A stretch of DNA of 51,423 bases from Ignavibacteria bacterium CG1_02_37_35 (GTDB taxonomy: Bacteria > Bacteroidota > Ignavibacteria > Ignavibacteriales > Ignavibacteriaceae), in assembly GCA_001871325.1 (NCBI GenBank), contig MNVA01000227.1, positions 1-51,423 on the forward strand, in the 5' to 3' direction. The first letter of the stretch is position 1. Every line of letters starts with the position of its first letter. The notes below the pieces were generated by a model. That model did no database searches. It saw nothing but the letters and a program-made list of their open reading frames with translations, and was not told the DNA's origin. This document shows, piece by piece, positions 8,687 to 17,250 of this stretch. The translations under genes and the position numbers were made by a program.

Positions 8687-9450
8687 GGCAGTTCGATATC
8701 TTTCACATTAAAAACAGGTCCGTCTTTACACACTAAAAGAAATTTATTCTTGTCCGTTGCAGACTGAACCGGGCAACCCTGACAAATTCCAAAGCCGCAC
8801 GCCATCGAAGATTCAGTTGAGATTTCAGCTTCAATGTTTCTTGTAAAGCAAAATTGTTGAAGTGATTTTAACATTGCATTTGGACCGCAGCCGAATATTT
8901 TAATTCTTTCATTTTTATATCTAGCTATTTCAGAGCTCAACAATTCAACAACAGTTCCTTTAAAACCAAAACTCCCGTCATCTGTTGCGGTGGAAACGTT
9001 TTTCATTTCGTAAGTGATACAATCATTTTTTGTTCTTCCGCCGCTAAAGCAAATTATTTCTTTTCCGATTTTTTCAAGTTCTTTAATTAAAAACGGAAAC
9101 GGGGCAGCGCCAATGCCGCCTGCAACAATAATTGCTTTTTCATAATTTCCGTCTAACGAAAAACCATTTCCCGCTGAACCCATAACATCAACGAATTCCC
9201 CTTTTTGTTTTTTTTGAAGAACCAATGTTCCTTCGCCAACTGAAGTAAACATGATAGTAAAATAATCCCCTTCAACATTGCAAATACTGAACGGGCGGCG
9301 TAATAGAGGAAAATTTGAATTTGAAACTTTGATATTTACAAATTGACCGGGCTTTGCATTCGCAGCAATTTTATCTGATTGCAATTTTAAGAGAAAAACA
9401 TTTGTCCCAATTTGAGTTACAGAATCAACCTTTGCGTTCGCAAGAAACAA
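8683..9450 (-). CDS. pyrK: Dihydroorotate dehydrogenase 1B, electron-transfer subunit
   Basis: FAD and [2Fe-2S] subunit that passes electrons from PyrD to NAD+. The FAD-binding RRPFSIC is at residues 51-57, the NAD-binding region has VAGGIGAAPFPFL (109-121), and the cluster cysteines are 218, 223, 226 and 241 in C-x4-C-x2-C-x14-C spacing. The length of 255 aa is normal. It leads the pyrK-pyrD-folC run. The 183 bases upstream, to the amidase gene, hold no gene I can support. Confidence 0.96.
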   Translation of the reverse strand: MFLANAKVDSVTQIGTNVFLLKLQSDKIAANAKPGQFVNIKVSNSNFPLLRRPFSICNVEGDYFTIMFTSVGEGTLVLQKKQKGEFVDVMGSAGNGFSLDGNYEKAIIVAGGIGAAPFPFLIKELEKIGKEIICFSGGRTKNDCITYEMKNVSTATDDGSFGFKGTVVELLSSEIARYKNERIKIFGCGPNAMLKSLQQFCFTRNIEAEISTESSMACGFGICQGCPVQSATDKNKFLLVCKDGPVFNVKDIELP

Positions 9451-9633
9451 GGTACATCCTTCTTATGTGGAAATAATCATTAAATTTTGAGCTTTTCAGA
9501 CGGGTAACGCCAACTTGTTTACTGACTCGACCCGCTTTGAAACGGGGCAAGGCAGAAGAATTATTTTGAACAACCGAAATTTAAAGAGAATTTCCTTCCC
9601 TACAAAATTTCTTTCCGTAAATTTCTCGTATCG
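9451..9633. other. Intergenic gap between amidase gene and pyrK
   Basis: 183 bases containing the leader of pyrK. A short GC-rich patch (about 9500-9555) stands out from the AT-rich surroundings, but I find no convincing hairpin, RNA gene or start codon with coding downstream. Confidence 0.5.
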
Positions 9634-12018
9634 TTATTTTAGAACCACCATTTTTTTAGTTTGAAGGAAATTACCGGCTCTCAACTGGTAAAAATATACG
9701 CCTGAAGATAATTCGTAATTCCTAATTCCTAATTTATAATTGTGCTTCCCTGCTTGTTGAAATTCGTTTGCCAAGATTGCAACTTCATTTCCCAACACAT
9801 CAAATATTTTAAGCGTTACAAAACTGTTTTCTGGAAGTTGATAACTGATTTGGGTTTCCGGATTAAATGGGTTTGGATAATTTTGGTCTAAATTAAAATT
9901 TGTTACGGTTAAATCTTCATTTTGTTGTATCCCGGTTAATCCATCAAATGTTTGAAGATTATCAATGTAGATCAAACCGTTTTTATTTCCGGTAACAGCT
10001 TGTTTAACTTCTATTCCAATAAGTTTTTTCAAATTTTTATTAGGAACTTCACCCCTATTGCGGATAAACTTCCAACCAACCCAATCTAATGAATCATAAA
10101 AGACGGAAAATTCTGTAGTGGTGCTATCTTCGAACCATAAATTAATATGGTTGTTACTTAAATCTCCAAAAACCCATGCACCAGCATCTGCGTTAGTTTG
10201 TATTTTGGTTTCATTGGGGATAAAACAACTTCCATTTGCTGAATTTGTAAAAGTATAGAATAATTTTCCACTTTTTGAACCTAAAAATTTTCTCTCGGTA
10301 GTTATCGAAAAGTGAGATGTTGAAGTATCAATTCCGGTTGAGTGAGGGCTTGCTGAAGGGTCTTTCCACCCAACTTGTGTTTCAAAATTATCAAATATTG
10401 TTATAGGAATTGCTTGATCATAGCTTACTGAAAACGGAATAACGACAGAATCCACCATTGGAATTGAATCAATATCTGCAATTTTGCCGCCGAGCTGCAC
10501 AGAGAGTGGGCTCATCTGATCCCATAGTTGTTCTTTCGGTTCAAAATAGATCAACCCTTTCCCGTTCTCTGAAAAGATTTTTACATTTATTACCGAAAGC
10601 CGAGTCCCGTATCTATCATAAAGATTAATTTGCCCACCTAACGATGCGGTTGATACAGGCGCTTCAAACTGCAATCTGATTTGTGGATATCCTAAATTAA
10701 TAGATGAATTAGCCTCAGGATAAGTTTTTTCTAATAAATATCTATTCCGGTTTTTTGTAAGAAACTTGAAACTAAGCTCACCGGCTAACTCAATTCCCCA
10801 AATTGTTTTTGCGGTCTTGCTCAAAGTAACCATATATTCAGCTGCCTTCAAATATGGCAAAGAAGGTTTGAATGTGAAATATTTATTCCCGTCACTCCAC
10901 GTAATAACTCCTTGCGTGGCAGGCGTTAGGTGAAACGCAGCATTTGTTGAAGCCGTATCCATTGGCAAGTCGAAACGGATAGAAACCGGGGAAATTGTTT
11001 TGACGCTGTCTGTAGGAGATGACGGCGAATAACTCACAATTTTTACCACTACAGTGGTATCGTAAAGCAAAAATTTATCAGCAAAGGAGGTTGTGTTTGC
11101 AGTGACGGTTACAGTTGAAGAATCTTTGTAATATCCCGGTGCTTCATAATAAAGTTTATACGAGCCCGCGGCTAAACTATCAAAAAGGAAAAAGCCGTTG
11201 TTATTTCCATCACCGTTATAAATTTTACCTCCGGGTTCTACAGTAACTTTAATATTGTTCAGAGGAAGTTTATTGTCACCTTTTGAAGTGATTCCATAGT
11301 ACGAAACCGTTTTGTTCATATCGCGGACTAACCCGGCAATAATACCGGTCTGGAATCCGGGTCGTAAAAAATATTTTAAAAATCCTCTTGCGATCGCCCA
11401 AGCTTCATGTTTTTTATAGGAGCTGTTCATTAATCTCCACGACTCAGGAAGGTAATCATGAAATGAACCCTCTGATAAAGTACCGGGAACATTTAGATTT
11501 TTAAACACTCCGAGATAGGCTTGTCCTGTTCCATAAAAATCAAAATCGCCACGACTATATTTTGCCGTTGTTCGGTTTGCATTGTAAATTTCATTAGATA
11601 CAAAATTAGCCATCGTTAAAGCATCGGGATAAGTCGGAGCGTTATCTTTCCCTTGAAAAAGAAGTAACGTATAGTTGGATTGCCCGTTAAAAGCATTACT
11701 GTGAATTGCGTGGAAGAAATCAACATTTTTTGAATTAGCATCCGAAACAATTTGAGAAAGAGGAAGATCGTCTGCTGATGTGTTTGCCACTCTTGACATA
11801 TAAACAGTAGCATTTATCTGTTGCAAAATATTGCGTAGTGCAAGTCCTTTATCCAAGTTCGATGTTGATTCCCAAAATCCGGTTTCAGGTATATTCCTAT
11901 CGTTTGAATCAAATCCCCCGTGTCCAGGGTTAAGGTAAATTTTTGTGCCAAATAAATCTTGGGCAAATACGGCTCTTGAAATTAGGATCAAGAAGAGAAG
12001 TTTTTTCATTTTTTTCAT
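9634..12018 (-). CDS. Secreted N-acetylmuramoyl-L-alanine amidase, T9SS sorted
   Basis: A 794-aa exported protein. The signal peptide is residues 1-20. Amidase_3 spans about 24-215: NPGHGG with zinc ligand His33, Glu50 in FWES, and His106 in HAIHSNAF. The catalytic glutamate is probably in LSEGSFHDY. Then follow a carboxypeptidase-regulatory-like beta domain (about 225-315), one or two Big_5-type Ig domains (about 330-540), a jelly-roll-like region with WxFGDLSNNHINLWF, and a T9SS type A sorting domain (about 705-794) beginning NYPNPFNPETQISYQLP. It should cleave the amide between muramic acid and the stem peptide outside the cell. Within the sorting domain, LGIRNYEL derives from a short DNA repeat shared with the endonuclease gene. 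Confidence 0.88.
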   Translation of the reverse strand: MKKMKKLLFLILISRAVFAQDLFGTKIYLNPGHGGFDSNDRNIPETGFWESTSNLDKGLALRNILQQINATVYMSRVANTSADDLPLSQIVSDANSKNVDFFHAIHSNAFNGQSNYTLLLFQGKDNAPTYPDALTMANFVSNEIYNANRTTAKYSRGDFDFYGTGQAYLGVFKNLNVPGTLSEGSFHDYLPESWRLMNSSYKKHEAWAIARGFLKYFLRPGFQTGIIAGLVRDMNKTVSYYGITSKGDNKLPLNNIKVTVEPGGKIYNGDGNNNGFFLFDSLAAGSYKLYYEAPGYYKDSSTVTVTANTTSFADKFLLYDTTVVVKIVSYSPSSPTDSVKTISPVSIRFDLPMDTASTNAAFHLTPATQGVITWSDGNKYFTFKPSLPYLKAAEYMVTLSKTAKTIWGIELAGELSFKFLTKNRNRYLLEKTYPEANSSINLGYPQIRLQFEAPVSTASLGGQINLYDRYGTRLSVINVKIFSENGKGLIYFEPKEQLWDQMSPLSVQLGGKIADIDSIPMVDSVVIPFSVSYDQAIPITIFDNFETQVGWKDPSASPHSTGIDTSTSHFSITTERKFLGSKSGKLFYTFTNSANGSCFIPNETKIQTNADAGAWVFGDLSNNHINLWFEDSTTTEFSVFYDSLDWVGWKFIRNRGEVPNKNLKKLIGIEVKQAVTGNKNGLIYIDNLQTFDGLTGIQQNEDLTVTNFNLDQNYPNPFNPETQISYQLPENSFVTLKIFDVLGNEVAILANEFQQAGKHNYKLGIRNYELSSGVYFYQLRAGNFLQTKKMVVLK
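9709..9741. repeat. attcctaatt-type short repeat inside the sorting-domain coding region
   Basis: Near-tandem units of aattcctaatt / aattcgtaatt. A 25-base core is identical to one in the endonuclease gene at 49393-49425. On the coding strand it encodes YKLGIRNYEL in place of the usual linker before SSGVYFYQL. Confidence 0.7.
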
Positions 12019-12019
12019 C

Positions 12020-12961
12020 CTAATATTTTTTTTCTAAAGAGAGTAAAATAATCTTCCCGTCGCTTGTGTGGCAAACAATGCTTTTCATGTTCGGCGACCA
12101 CTCGGGAAATTGTTCGTGAATTTCTTTGCTTTCTGTAAGTTGAATCTTTTCTTTACCATCTACGGAAAGGAGAAATATCTCCGATGAAATAACTTGAACA
12201 CCGTCATCCTTATCTTCCATGTAAGCGATCCATTTCCCATCCGAAGACCATTTAGGCGCGTTGGCATAACCTAATTCAAGTACTACATTTCCATCTAAAT
12301 CAGTTACATAAGTTCCTTTTCCCATAAATGTAAAAAGAATTTTTTCTTTATTAGGTGAAAGTGAAGACCAAAGATAACTTCCGTCTCCCAAAGGATTAAA
12401 TGTTTTCTTTAGACCATTGATTAACAGAATTAAATTATTATCGCTATAAAACAGCAGAGTGTCTTGCGGAATAATGTTCAACTGCATCGTTTTTTTTAGC
12501 TTATTATTTACAGTGATATCAGCATCTTGTTTGAAAATACAGTCACCGCTTTTAAGAATTTTCGGAGTGGAAAGATTTCTTTTCCCGTTTTCAATAAATT
12601 CAATTTTATTTGTGCGGAGGTCAATTGTTTTAATATCGGAATACTTCTTCCCGTTTTGGTAAGTATCCGTTCTATAAAATATTTTACTCCCGTCATCAGT
12701 AAACTGATATTCAAATCCCGATCCTGGTTCTGCGGTAATATTCTTCAAATCTTTTGAGAAGAGATTGAACGACAAGATACCTTTATAATAAGAACGTGTG
12801 AAATAGATAAGAGAATCGCCGGATGCGAAACGGGGGAAGAAATGCTCTCCCGCTTCAGGAATGGATATTTCTTTGCTCTCTTTCACGCTAATGGATTGAG
12901 CTTCAATAATTAATTGAAATGAGAGAAAGAAAAGAAAGAAAGCCATAAAAACATTTTTCAT
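12020..12961 (-). CDS. Exported TolB-like beta-propeller protein
   Basis: A 313-aa protein with a signal peptide (about residues 1-22, ending in IEAQS). The repeated strands fit WD40-like/PD40 blades: DSLIYFTRSYYKG, DGSKIFYRTDTYQNGKKYSDI, NKEKILFTFMG, APKWSSDGKWIAYMEDKDDG and FPEWSPNMKSIVCHTSDGKI. The SPDG-K-IAY pattern is that of TolB-type propellers, but the TolB N-terminal domain is missing, so it is not TolB proper. One base separates it from the amidase gene downstream, so the two are probably coexpressed. Its role is unknown, perhaps binding envelope partners. Confidence 0.7.
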   Translation of the reverse strand: MKNVFMAFFLFFLSFQLIIEAQSISVKESKEISIPEAGEHFFPRFASGDSLIYFTRSYYKGILSFNLFSKDLKNITAEPGSGFEYQFTDDGSKIFYRTDTYQNGKKYSDIKTIDLRTNKIEFIENGKRNLSTPKILKSGDCIFKQDADITVNNKLKKTMQLNIIPQDTLLFYSDNNLILLINGLKKTFNPLGDGSYLWSSLSPNKEKILFTFMGKGTYVTDLDGNVVLELGYANAPKWSSDGKWIAYMEDKDDGVQVISSEIFLLSVDGKEKIQLTESKEIHEQFPEWSPNMKSIVCHTSDGKIILLSLEKKY

Positions 12962-12974
12962 TTAAACTCCGTAA

Positions 12975-13622
12975 TTAAAGATTTTGATTTTCAATTTCTG
13001 TTATTTTATCAAGCCGGCGTTGATGTCTTCCACCGGCGAATTTTGTATTAAGCCATACCTCTAAAATACTTTTGATAGTTTCTTCGCCAAGCGCTTTTGC
13101 CCCGAGGACTAAAATATTGGCGTTATTATGCTCACGAGCACTCTTTGCTGTGAACTCATTATAGCAAGTCGCCGCGCGAATTCCCTTAATTTTATTGGCT
13201 GTTATCGCCGAGGGAATTCCGGTTGCGTCAACAAGTACACCAAAATCAGCTTCACCACTTTTGACCTTTTTTGCGGTGGCAAAAGCAAAATCGGGATAAT
13301 CACAAGACACCTCATCGAATGTGCCGACATCCTGAATTTTAAAACCCTTTTCAATAAGCAGTTTTGCCAGGAGATTTTTAACCGGAAGCCCCGTGTGATC
13401 GCATCCAAGCACAACCGTATTTTTTATCTGTTTTGGAGACGGAGTGAGTGAAGATGAAACCTCGATTCGGTCTGTTACAATTTTTTTAACAATAGTCATC
13501 CCTAAATCTTTTATTTTATCTTTTGCCAGGGGTGTAACAATATCTTCTTCACCAATGGGAAGAATTTTTCCACCACCTTTAAATTTGAGGATTACTTCTG
13601 CTTCCGTAATAACTTTTTTCAT
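12975..13622 (-). CDS. RpiB/LacAB-family protein with EutT-like N-terminal extension
   Basis: Residues 67-215 follow ribose-5-phosphate isomerase B closely: GCDHTG (73-78), GTFDEVSCDYPDFA, AREHNNANILVLG with the His99 equivalent at 165, and GGRHQRRLDKI. The catalytic Cys (E. coli Cys66) is replaced by Asp132 (VDATGIPSAI for ICGTGIGMSI). The glutamate used by mycobacterial enzymes is a serine here. Residues 1-50 (ITEAEV...IVTPLAKDKIKDLG) resemble the N-terminal extension I recall from ethanolamine adenosyltransferase EutT. It could still be an isomerase with a carboxylate base, act on another sugar phosphate, or be non-catalytic. It sits 1 base downstream of manC. Family assignment is firm, activity uncertain. 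Confidence 0.82.
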   Translation of the reverse strand: MKKVITEAEVILKFKGGGKILPIGEEDIVTPLAKDKIKDLGMTIVKKIVTDRIEVSSSLTPSPKQIKNTVVLGCDHTGLPVKNLLAKLLIEKGFKIQDVGTFDEVSCDYPDFAFATAKKVKSGEADFGVLVDATGIPSAITANKIKGIRAATCYNEFTAKSAREHNNANILVLGAKALGEETIKSILEVWLNTKFAGGRHQRRLDKITEIENQNL

Positions 13623-13623
13623 C

Positions 13624-14691
13624 TTACAAATAATCGTTCAGTTTATTCAACTTAATATAATCAACAACTTTTTTAACCTCTTGCGCATTTTCTCTCTTGC
13701 ACACGAGCAAAGCGTCTTCAGTATTAATCACAATAACATTGTCAAGTCCTATTACTGCAGTAAATTTTCCGGGTGAATAAATGTAGGAATCAGAAGTTTT
13801 ATCGGTATAAACTTTCCCAACAATTGAGTTATCATTTTTATCTTTGTTTGAAAGTTGATAAACTTCTTCCCAGCTGCCGACATCGCTCCAGGTAAATTTT
13901 CCTTTGAGCAAAAAGACTTTGTGTGATTTCTCCATAATTCCGTAATCAATTGAGATGCTTCGCAACTGACCATATTCTTCAAGCAAGACTCTCTCGAACC
14001 TGGGAGTGCCGGAAACGAACGCGATTTTTTTTAATGCCATTGCTAATTCAGGCATATGAAGTGTAATTTCACTAAGAATCGTTTCCGCTTTCCAAACAAA
14101 CATCCCGCTGTTCCAAAGGAAATCGCCGCTTGAAACAAAACTTAATGCTGTTTCGTAATTCGGTTTTTCTGCGAACGTTAATACTTTAAAAATGTTTTCT
14201 TCCAATTCATTTTCATCAATTTGAATGTAGCCGTACCCGGTTTCCGGGCGGGTGGGCGGAATTCCAATCGTTACTAATCCCGATTTTTTATAGGCGAAGC
14301 CAACCGCTCTTTGCAAGGCAGCCTGAAAAATATCTTTGTCACGAATGATGTGATCAGCCGGAAGAACTACTATTATTGCCTTTGGATCAATCATTTGTAT
14401 CAACACTGAAGCCAACCCGATAGCGGCGGCAGTATTGCGACCGAATGGTTCTTCGAGAATATTTTCATTTGGAATTTCAGGCAATTGTTTGCTTATCTCT
14501 TCTTTTTGAAGTTTGTTCGTTACAATGAAAATATTTTTATACTCCACAAAACCTTGAAGTCTATCAGCGGTATTTTGGATCAATGTTTTTTCATCAAAGA
14601 TCTTGAGTAGTTGTTTCGGAGATTTTTCCCTGCTTCTGGGCCAAAAGCGAGAACCAACTCCGCCAGCCATGATAACGGCGAAAACATTCAT
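13624..14691 (-). CDS. manC: Mannose-1-phosphate guanylyltransferase
   Basis: Makes GDP-mannose from GTP and mannose-1-phosphate for surface glycans. The nucleotidyltransferase signature AGGVGSRFWPRSREKSPKQ is at residues 9-27. Other marks are EPFGRNTAAAIG, VLPADHII, GYGYIQ, FAEKPNYETA, FLWNSGMFVWKA and FTWSDVGSWEE. At 355 aa it is the single-domain form, without the C-terminal phosphomannose isomerase. Its ATG overlaps the TAA of the gene upstream (TAATG). It fits the many glycosyltransferases in the window. Confidence 0.93.
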   Translation of the reverse strand: MNVFAVIMAGGVGSRFWPRSREKSPKQLLKIFDEKTLIQNTADRLQGFVEYKNIFIVTNKLQKEEISKQLPEIPNENILEEPFGRNTAAAIGLASVLIQMIDPKAIIVVLPADHIIRDKDIFQAALQRAVGFAYKKSGLVTIGIPPTRPETGYGYIQIDENELEENIFKVLTFAEKPNYETALSFVSSGDFLWNSGMFVWKAETILSEITLHMPELAMALKKIAFVSGTPRFERVLLEEYGQLRSISIDYGIMEKSHKVFLLKGKFTWSDVGSWEEVYQLSNKDKNDNSIVGKVYTDKTSDSYIYSPGKFTAVIGLDNVIVINTEDALLVCKRENAQEVKKVVDYIKLNKLNDYL

Positions 14692-15563
14692 TACGAATTC
14701 CTCATTTTTAAAGTTTGCAATTTTTTTCCAAAATCTTCCGCTCTATTTAAATAGTACGTTATATCAATATCTTTATTTCTCACCAAAGCAACAATAACAA
14801 TCAAACAAGCCCGCATAGCTTCTATCATCTCTTTTTCGGGATTCAATTCTTTCAACTGGAGCATTCGAAATGCTCGCGCTAAAATATTGTGCATCTCCGT
14901 GGTGATTTCGGTTCCAAATTTTTCCGACAAAGAAGCGTTCACACGCATCACCGATTCGTATTGCCTCAATTCAGTTGATTTAAACTCACCATTTCCAAGA
15001 TTTTTTAGAACCAACTCGATTTCCTTTACCGGTTTTAGTATCGTAGCTTCAAAGTTCTGAAAGAAAAGCTGATCATCGTTGGTCTCTTCTTCAAAGATAT
15101 AGTTTTCTTTAATGCGGGCTGTTCTCATTTTATCCGTCAGGAGGCTTTTCCTATCGGTAAAATCAATGGTTAAAGATTCATCCCGATGCCCATCCGTGGA
15201 AGAGTTCAAACTGAATTCATTCAGTTTAATATTTATTGCGTTATATGAATTTGGAGTTAATGCATCCAGCGCTAAATTTAAGTCTTTAACAACAAGCTGC
15301 GTGTGTTCTTTAAATTTGTCAGAGAGCTTAAGGAAATCAATCTTATTTAGCTTCAAATAGTTGTAAATCTCTTGTAGTTTAATTGCCAGCTTAGAAAATT
15401 GGGTAATTTTTTTCATCGAAGCTATTAAGGTTTCTAAATCTCCGGCATTAAGAATGGTTTCTTTTAATAGCCCAAGAACCTCAATTTTTTCACTACTGAG
15501 CCTTAAGTTGTTTGCAGCAACACTAATTGTCTGGATAATATATTGCTTTTTTAAATCCATCAT
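14691..15563 (-). CDS. Helical protein of unknown function
   Basis: A 290-aa soluble protein that I do not recognise. It is almost entirely predicted helix, with leucine- and lysine-rich stretches (LSSEKIEVLGLLKETILNAG; ALRAFRMLQ-like segments), one acidic, poorly ordered centre (about 120-160), and no signal peptide, membrane span or nucleotide motif. It is coupled on both sides: its ATG overlaps the alr stop by ATGA, and its stop overlaps manC by TAATG. This placement suggests a role near cell-wall or glycan precursor synthesis, but that is guilt by association only. Confidence 0.75.
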   Translation of the reverse strand: MMDLKKQYIIQTISVAANNLRLSSEKIEVLGLLKETILNAGDLETLIASMKKITQFSKLAIKLQEIYNYLKLNKIDFLKLSDKFKEHTQLVVKDLNLALDALTPNSYNAINIKLNEFSLNSSTDGHRDESLTIDFTDRKSLLTDKMRTARIKENYIFEEETNDDQLFFQNFEATILKPVKEIELVLKNLGNGEFKSTELRQYESVMRVNASLSEKFGTEITTEMHNILARAFRMLQLKELNPEKEMIEAMRACLIVIVALVRNKDIDITYYLNRAEDFGKKLQTLKMRNS

Positions 15564-16672
15564 GCAAGATAAACCCTGGGTACCCGTTTTGAAATATTAC
15601 AGGTTATTTCATAGGGGATCGTATTAAGTTGCGCACTCCAATCCCATGCATCAATGGATTGATGCCTACTTTTTCCGAGTAGGAGAACATCTTCGCCAAT
15701 GCTGATTTTTGCTTCTCCTATGTCAAACATAATTCTGTCCATAGTTACTCTGCCAACTTGTTGGTAAAGTTTGTCTTTAATAATACAAAACATTTTATTA
15801 GATAAATTACGATTTAATCCATCCGCATAACCAATTGGAATAGAAATAATTTGCGATCTTCTTTTTAAAATATATTTTCTTCCGTAACTAACTGAGTCTC
15901 CTTTTTCAAACCACCTGCATGAAGCAACTTCCGAAAGCAAAGATAAAACCGGTTTGAGTTTTAGAGAAGAAGTTATTGCTTGCGACGGCGGATACCCGTA
16001 TAACGAAATCCCGGGACGAACCATATCGAAATACGCTTCCGGCATTGTTAATATTGCTCCGCTATTGGCGATATGTGTTATTCCGATTTTAATATTTTTC
16101 TTTTTGAGTTCGGTAAGAATTTGAGTAAACCTTCTTAATTGAAGCTCCGCAAATGCTTTATCAATTTCGTCCGAAGTTGCAAAATGAGAATACACACCAT
16201 CCAAAATAAAATTATCGTTGGCAGCGATCTTTTCAATAAACGGAACTGCTTCTTTGAAAGGAATTCCAAGCCGACCCATTCCCGTATCAATTTTAACATG
16301 AACTTTTAATTTCATTGCCGGTCTTCTGACAAGATATTTATCAATCAACCGAAGGTGTGCCTCGCAAAAAACCGTTGGAATTAACTCGTACTTGATAATT
16401 TCATCAATGTTATGTTGGTTCGGTGGTTCGAAGATTAGAATAGGTTGTTTTACATTTATGTCTCTTAATGCAATTCCTTCTTCCGAAAGTGCAACGCCAA
16501 AATATTCGGGCTTTTCTTTTAAAGAATTTAAAGCATTTACAACTTCAGCAACCCCATGTCCATACGCATCAGCTTTAACTACGGCAAGGACTTTAGTTTT
16601 AGTTATTTTTCTGATCGCTAAATAATTTGCTTTCAGATGAGCAAGATTTATAACTGCTTTTGTAGGACGCAT
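15560..16672 (-). CDS. alr: Alanine racemase
   Basis: PLP enzyme supplying D-alanine for peptidoglycan. The PLP lysine is Lys33 in VVKADAYGHG, and the second catalytic residue is Tyr263 in SVSYGRKY. Other marks are HVKIDTGMGRLG (125-136), THIANSGAIL (199-208) and VRPGISLYGYPP. The length of 370 aa is typical. It heads an alr-unknown-manC-rpiB-like-propeller-amidase run. Confidence 0.96.
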   Translation of the reverse strand: MRPTKAVINLAHLKANYLAIRKITKTKVLAVVKADAYGHGVAEVVNALNSLKEKPEYFGVALSEEGIALRDINVKQPILIFEPPNQHNIDEIIKYELIPTVFCEAHLRLIDKYLVRRPAMKLKVHVKIDTGMGRLGIPFKEAVPFIEKIAANDNFILDGVYSHFATSDEIDKAFAELQLRRFTQILTELKKKNIKIGITHIANSGAILTMPEAYFDMVRPGISLYGYPPSQAITSSLKLKPVLSLLSEVASCRWFEKGDSVSYGRKYILKRRSQIISIPIGYADGLNRNLSNKMFCIIKDKLYQQVGRVTMDRIMFDIGEAKISIGEDVLLLGKSRHQSIDAWDWSAQLNTIPYEITCNISKRVPRVYLA

Positions 16673-17107
16673 TAATTCATAATGTTTATTTTTTCTCCCT
16701 AAAATATAGTTTTTCTTGAAAAGAGAAACAAAGGAAATGAAAAGACTTTTGTGAGGTCACGATATGCCGCATCTCCAAAGTATCACTTGTAAAGATGTTA
16801 CATACCACATCGCTACGGCAACACTTTCAAAGACGGGGCATGCCCCATCTTTACAAAATAATGTAATGGGAATATCTTTCGTAAGTTGCATAAAATCCGT
16901 AAGGTTAGTTAACATCAATTGCATTAAAACCGGTGTTGCAATTAAATCTTCATTCTTTTCCTCTATCCGCAAATTGAATATCGAACATCGGACAGAAAGT
17001 GAAGAAGTTTTTCCTTGATATTCTGCATTCATTGTTTGATATTCATTATTTGAGGGGTCAGCTTGCTCACTTAGAAAAAAAAAGGTTAGAATGAAAAGGA
17101 AAAAGCG
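16673..17107. other. Gene-poor gap with repeat-derived sequence
   Basis: 435 bases between alr and the tRNA. They hold an inverted-repeat element (16787-16856) and a stretch (about 16940-17060) rich in tatcgaac / ttgatattc / attcattgt motifs, typical of decayed intergenic repeats in Bacteroidota. A 91-codon open frame on the minus strand (16757-17032) spans both and reads across the repeat arms; I do not believe it is a gene. Confidence 0.55.
16787..16856. repeat. Inverted-repeat element with nested GGGGCATGCCCC palindrome
   Basis: The arms TTGTAAAGATG (16787-16797) and CATCTTTACAA (16846-16856) are perfect 11-bp reverse complements. The right part contains a perfect 12-bp palindrome GGGGCATGCCCC (16835-16846) abutting the right arm. 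The GC-rich core is out of character with the surroundings, which suggests a small dispersed, possibly MITE-like or REP-like, element. Only one copy is in the window. Confidence 0.6.
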
Positions 17108-17191
17108 TGCGGAAGAGGGGACTTGAACCCCTACGCCCTTTCGAGCACTACCCCCTCAAAGTAGCGTGTCTACCAATTTCACCACTTCCGC
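17108..17191 (-). tRNA. tRNA-Leu (anticodon GAG)
   Basis: Reads on the minus strand as an 84-nt class II tRNA. The acceptor GCGGAAG pairs with CTTCCGC. The D arm has TTGGTAGA. The anticodon arm CTACT-TTGAGGG-GGTAG shows GAG at positions 34-36. A long variable arm follows, and the T arm is AGGGG-TTCAAGT-CCCCT. The discriminator base is A and the 3' CCA is not encoded. The anticodon reads CUU and CUC codons. Confidence 0.95.
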
Positions 17192-17250
17192 AAAAAAGGT
17201 TGACAAAATTACGTTCTTCTAAGAAGAAATGCAAGAATTGCCTCTATATT

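Noticed and set aside
9480-9560. Riboswitch or small RNA upstream of pyrK
   Set aside because: The GC-rich patch forms only weak 4-bp pairings and matches no riboswitch pattern that I know.
12020-12961. TolB of the Tol-Pal system
   Set aside because: Only the propeller part is present. The N-terminal TolB domain and the tol/pal neighbours are missing.
16757-17032. 91-codon open frame on the minus strand between alr and tRNA-Leu
   Set aside because: It spans an inverted-repeat element and decayed repeats, has no recognisable domain and is open on both strands.
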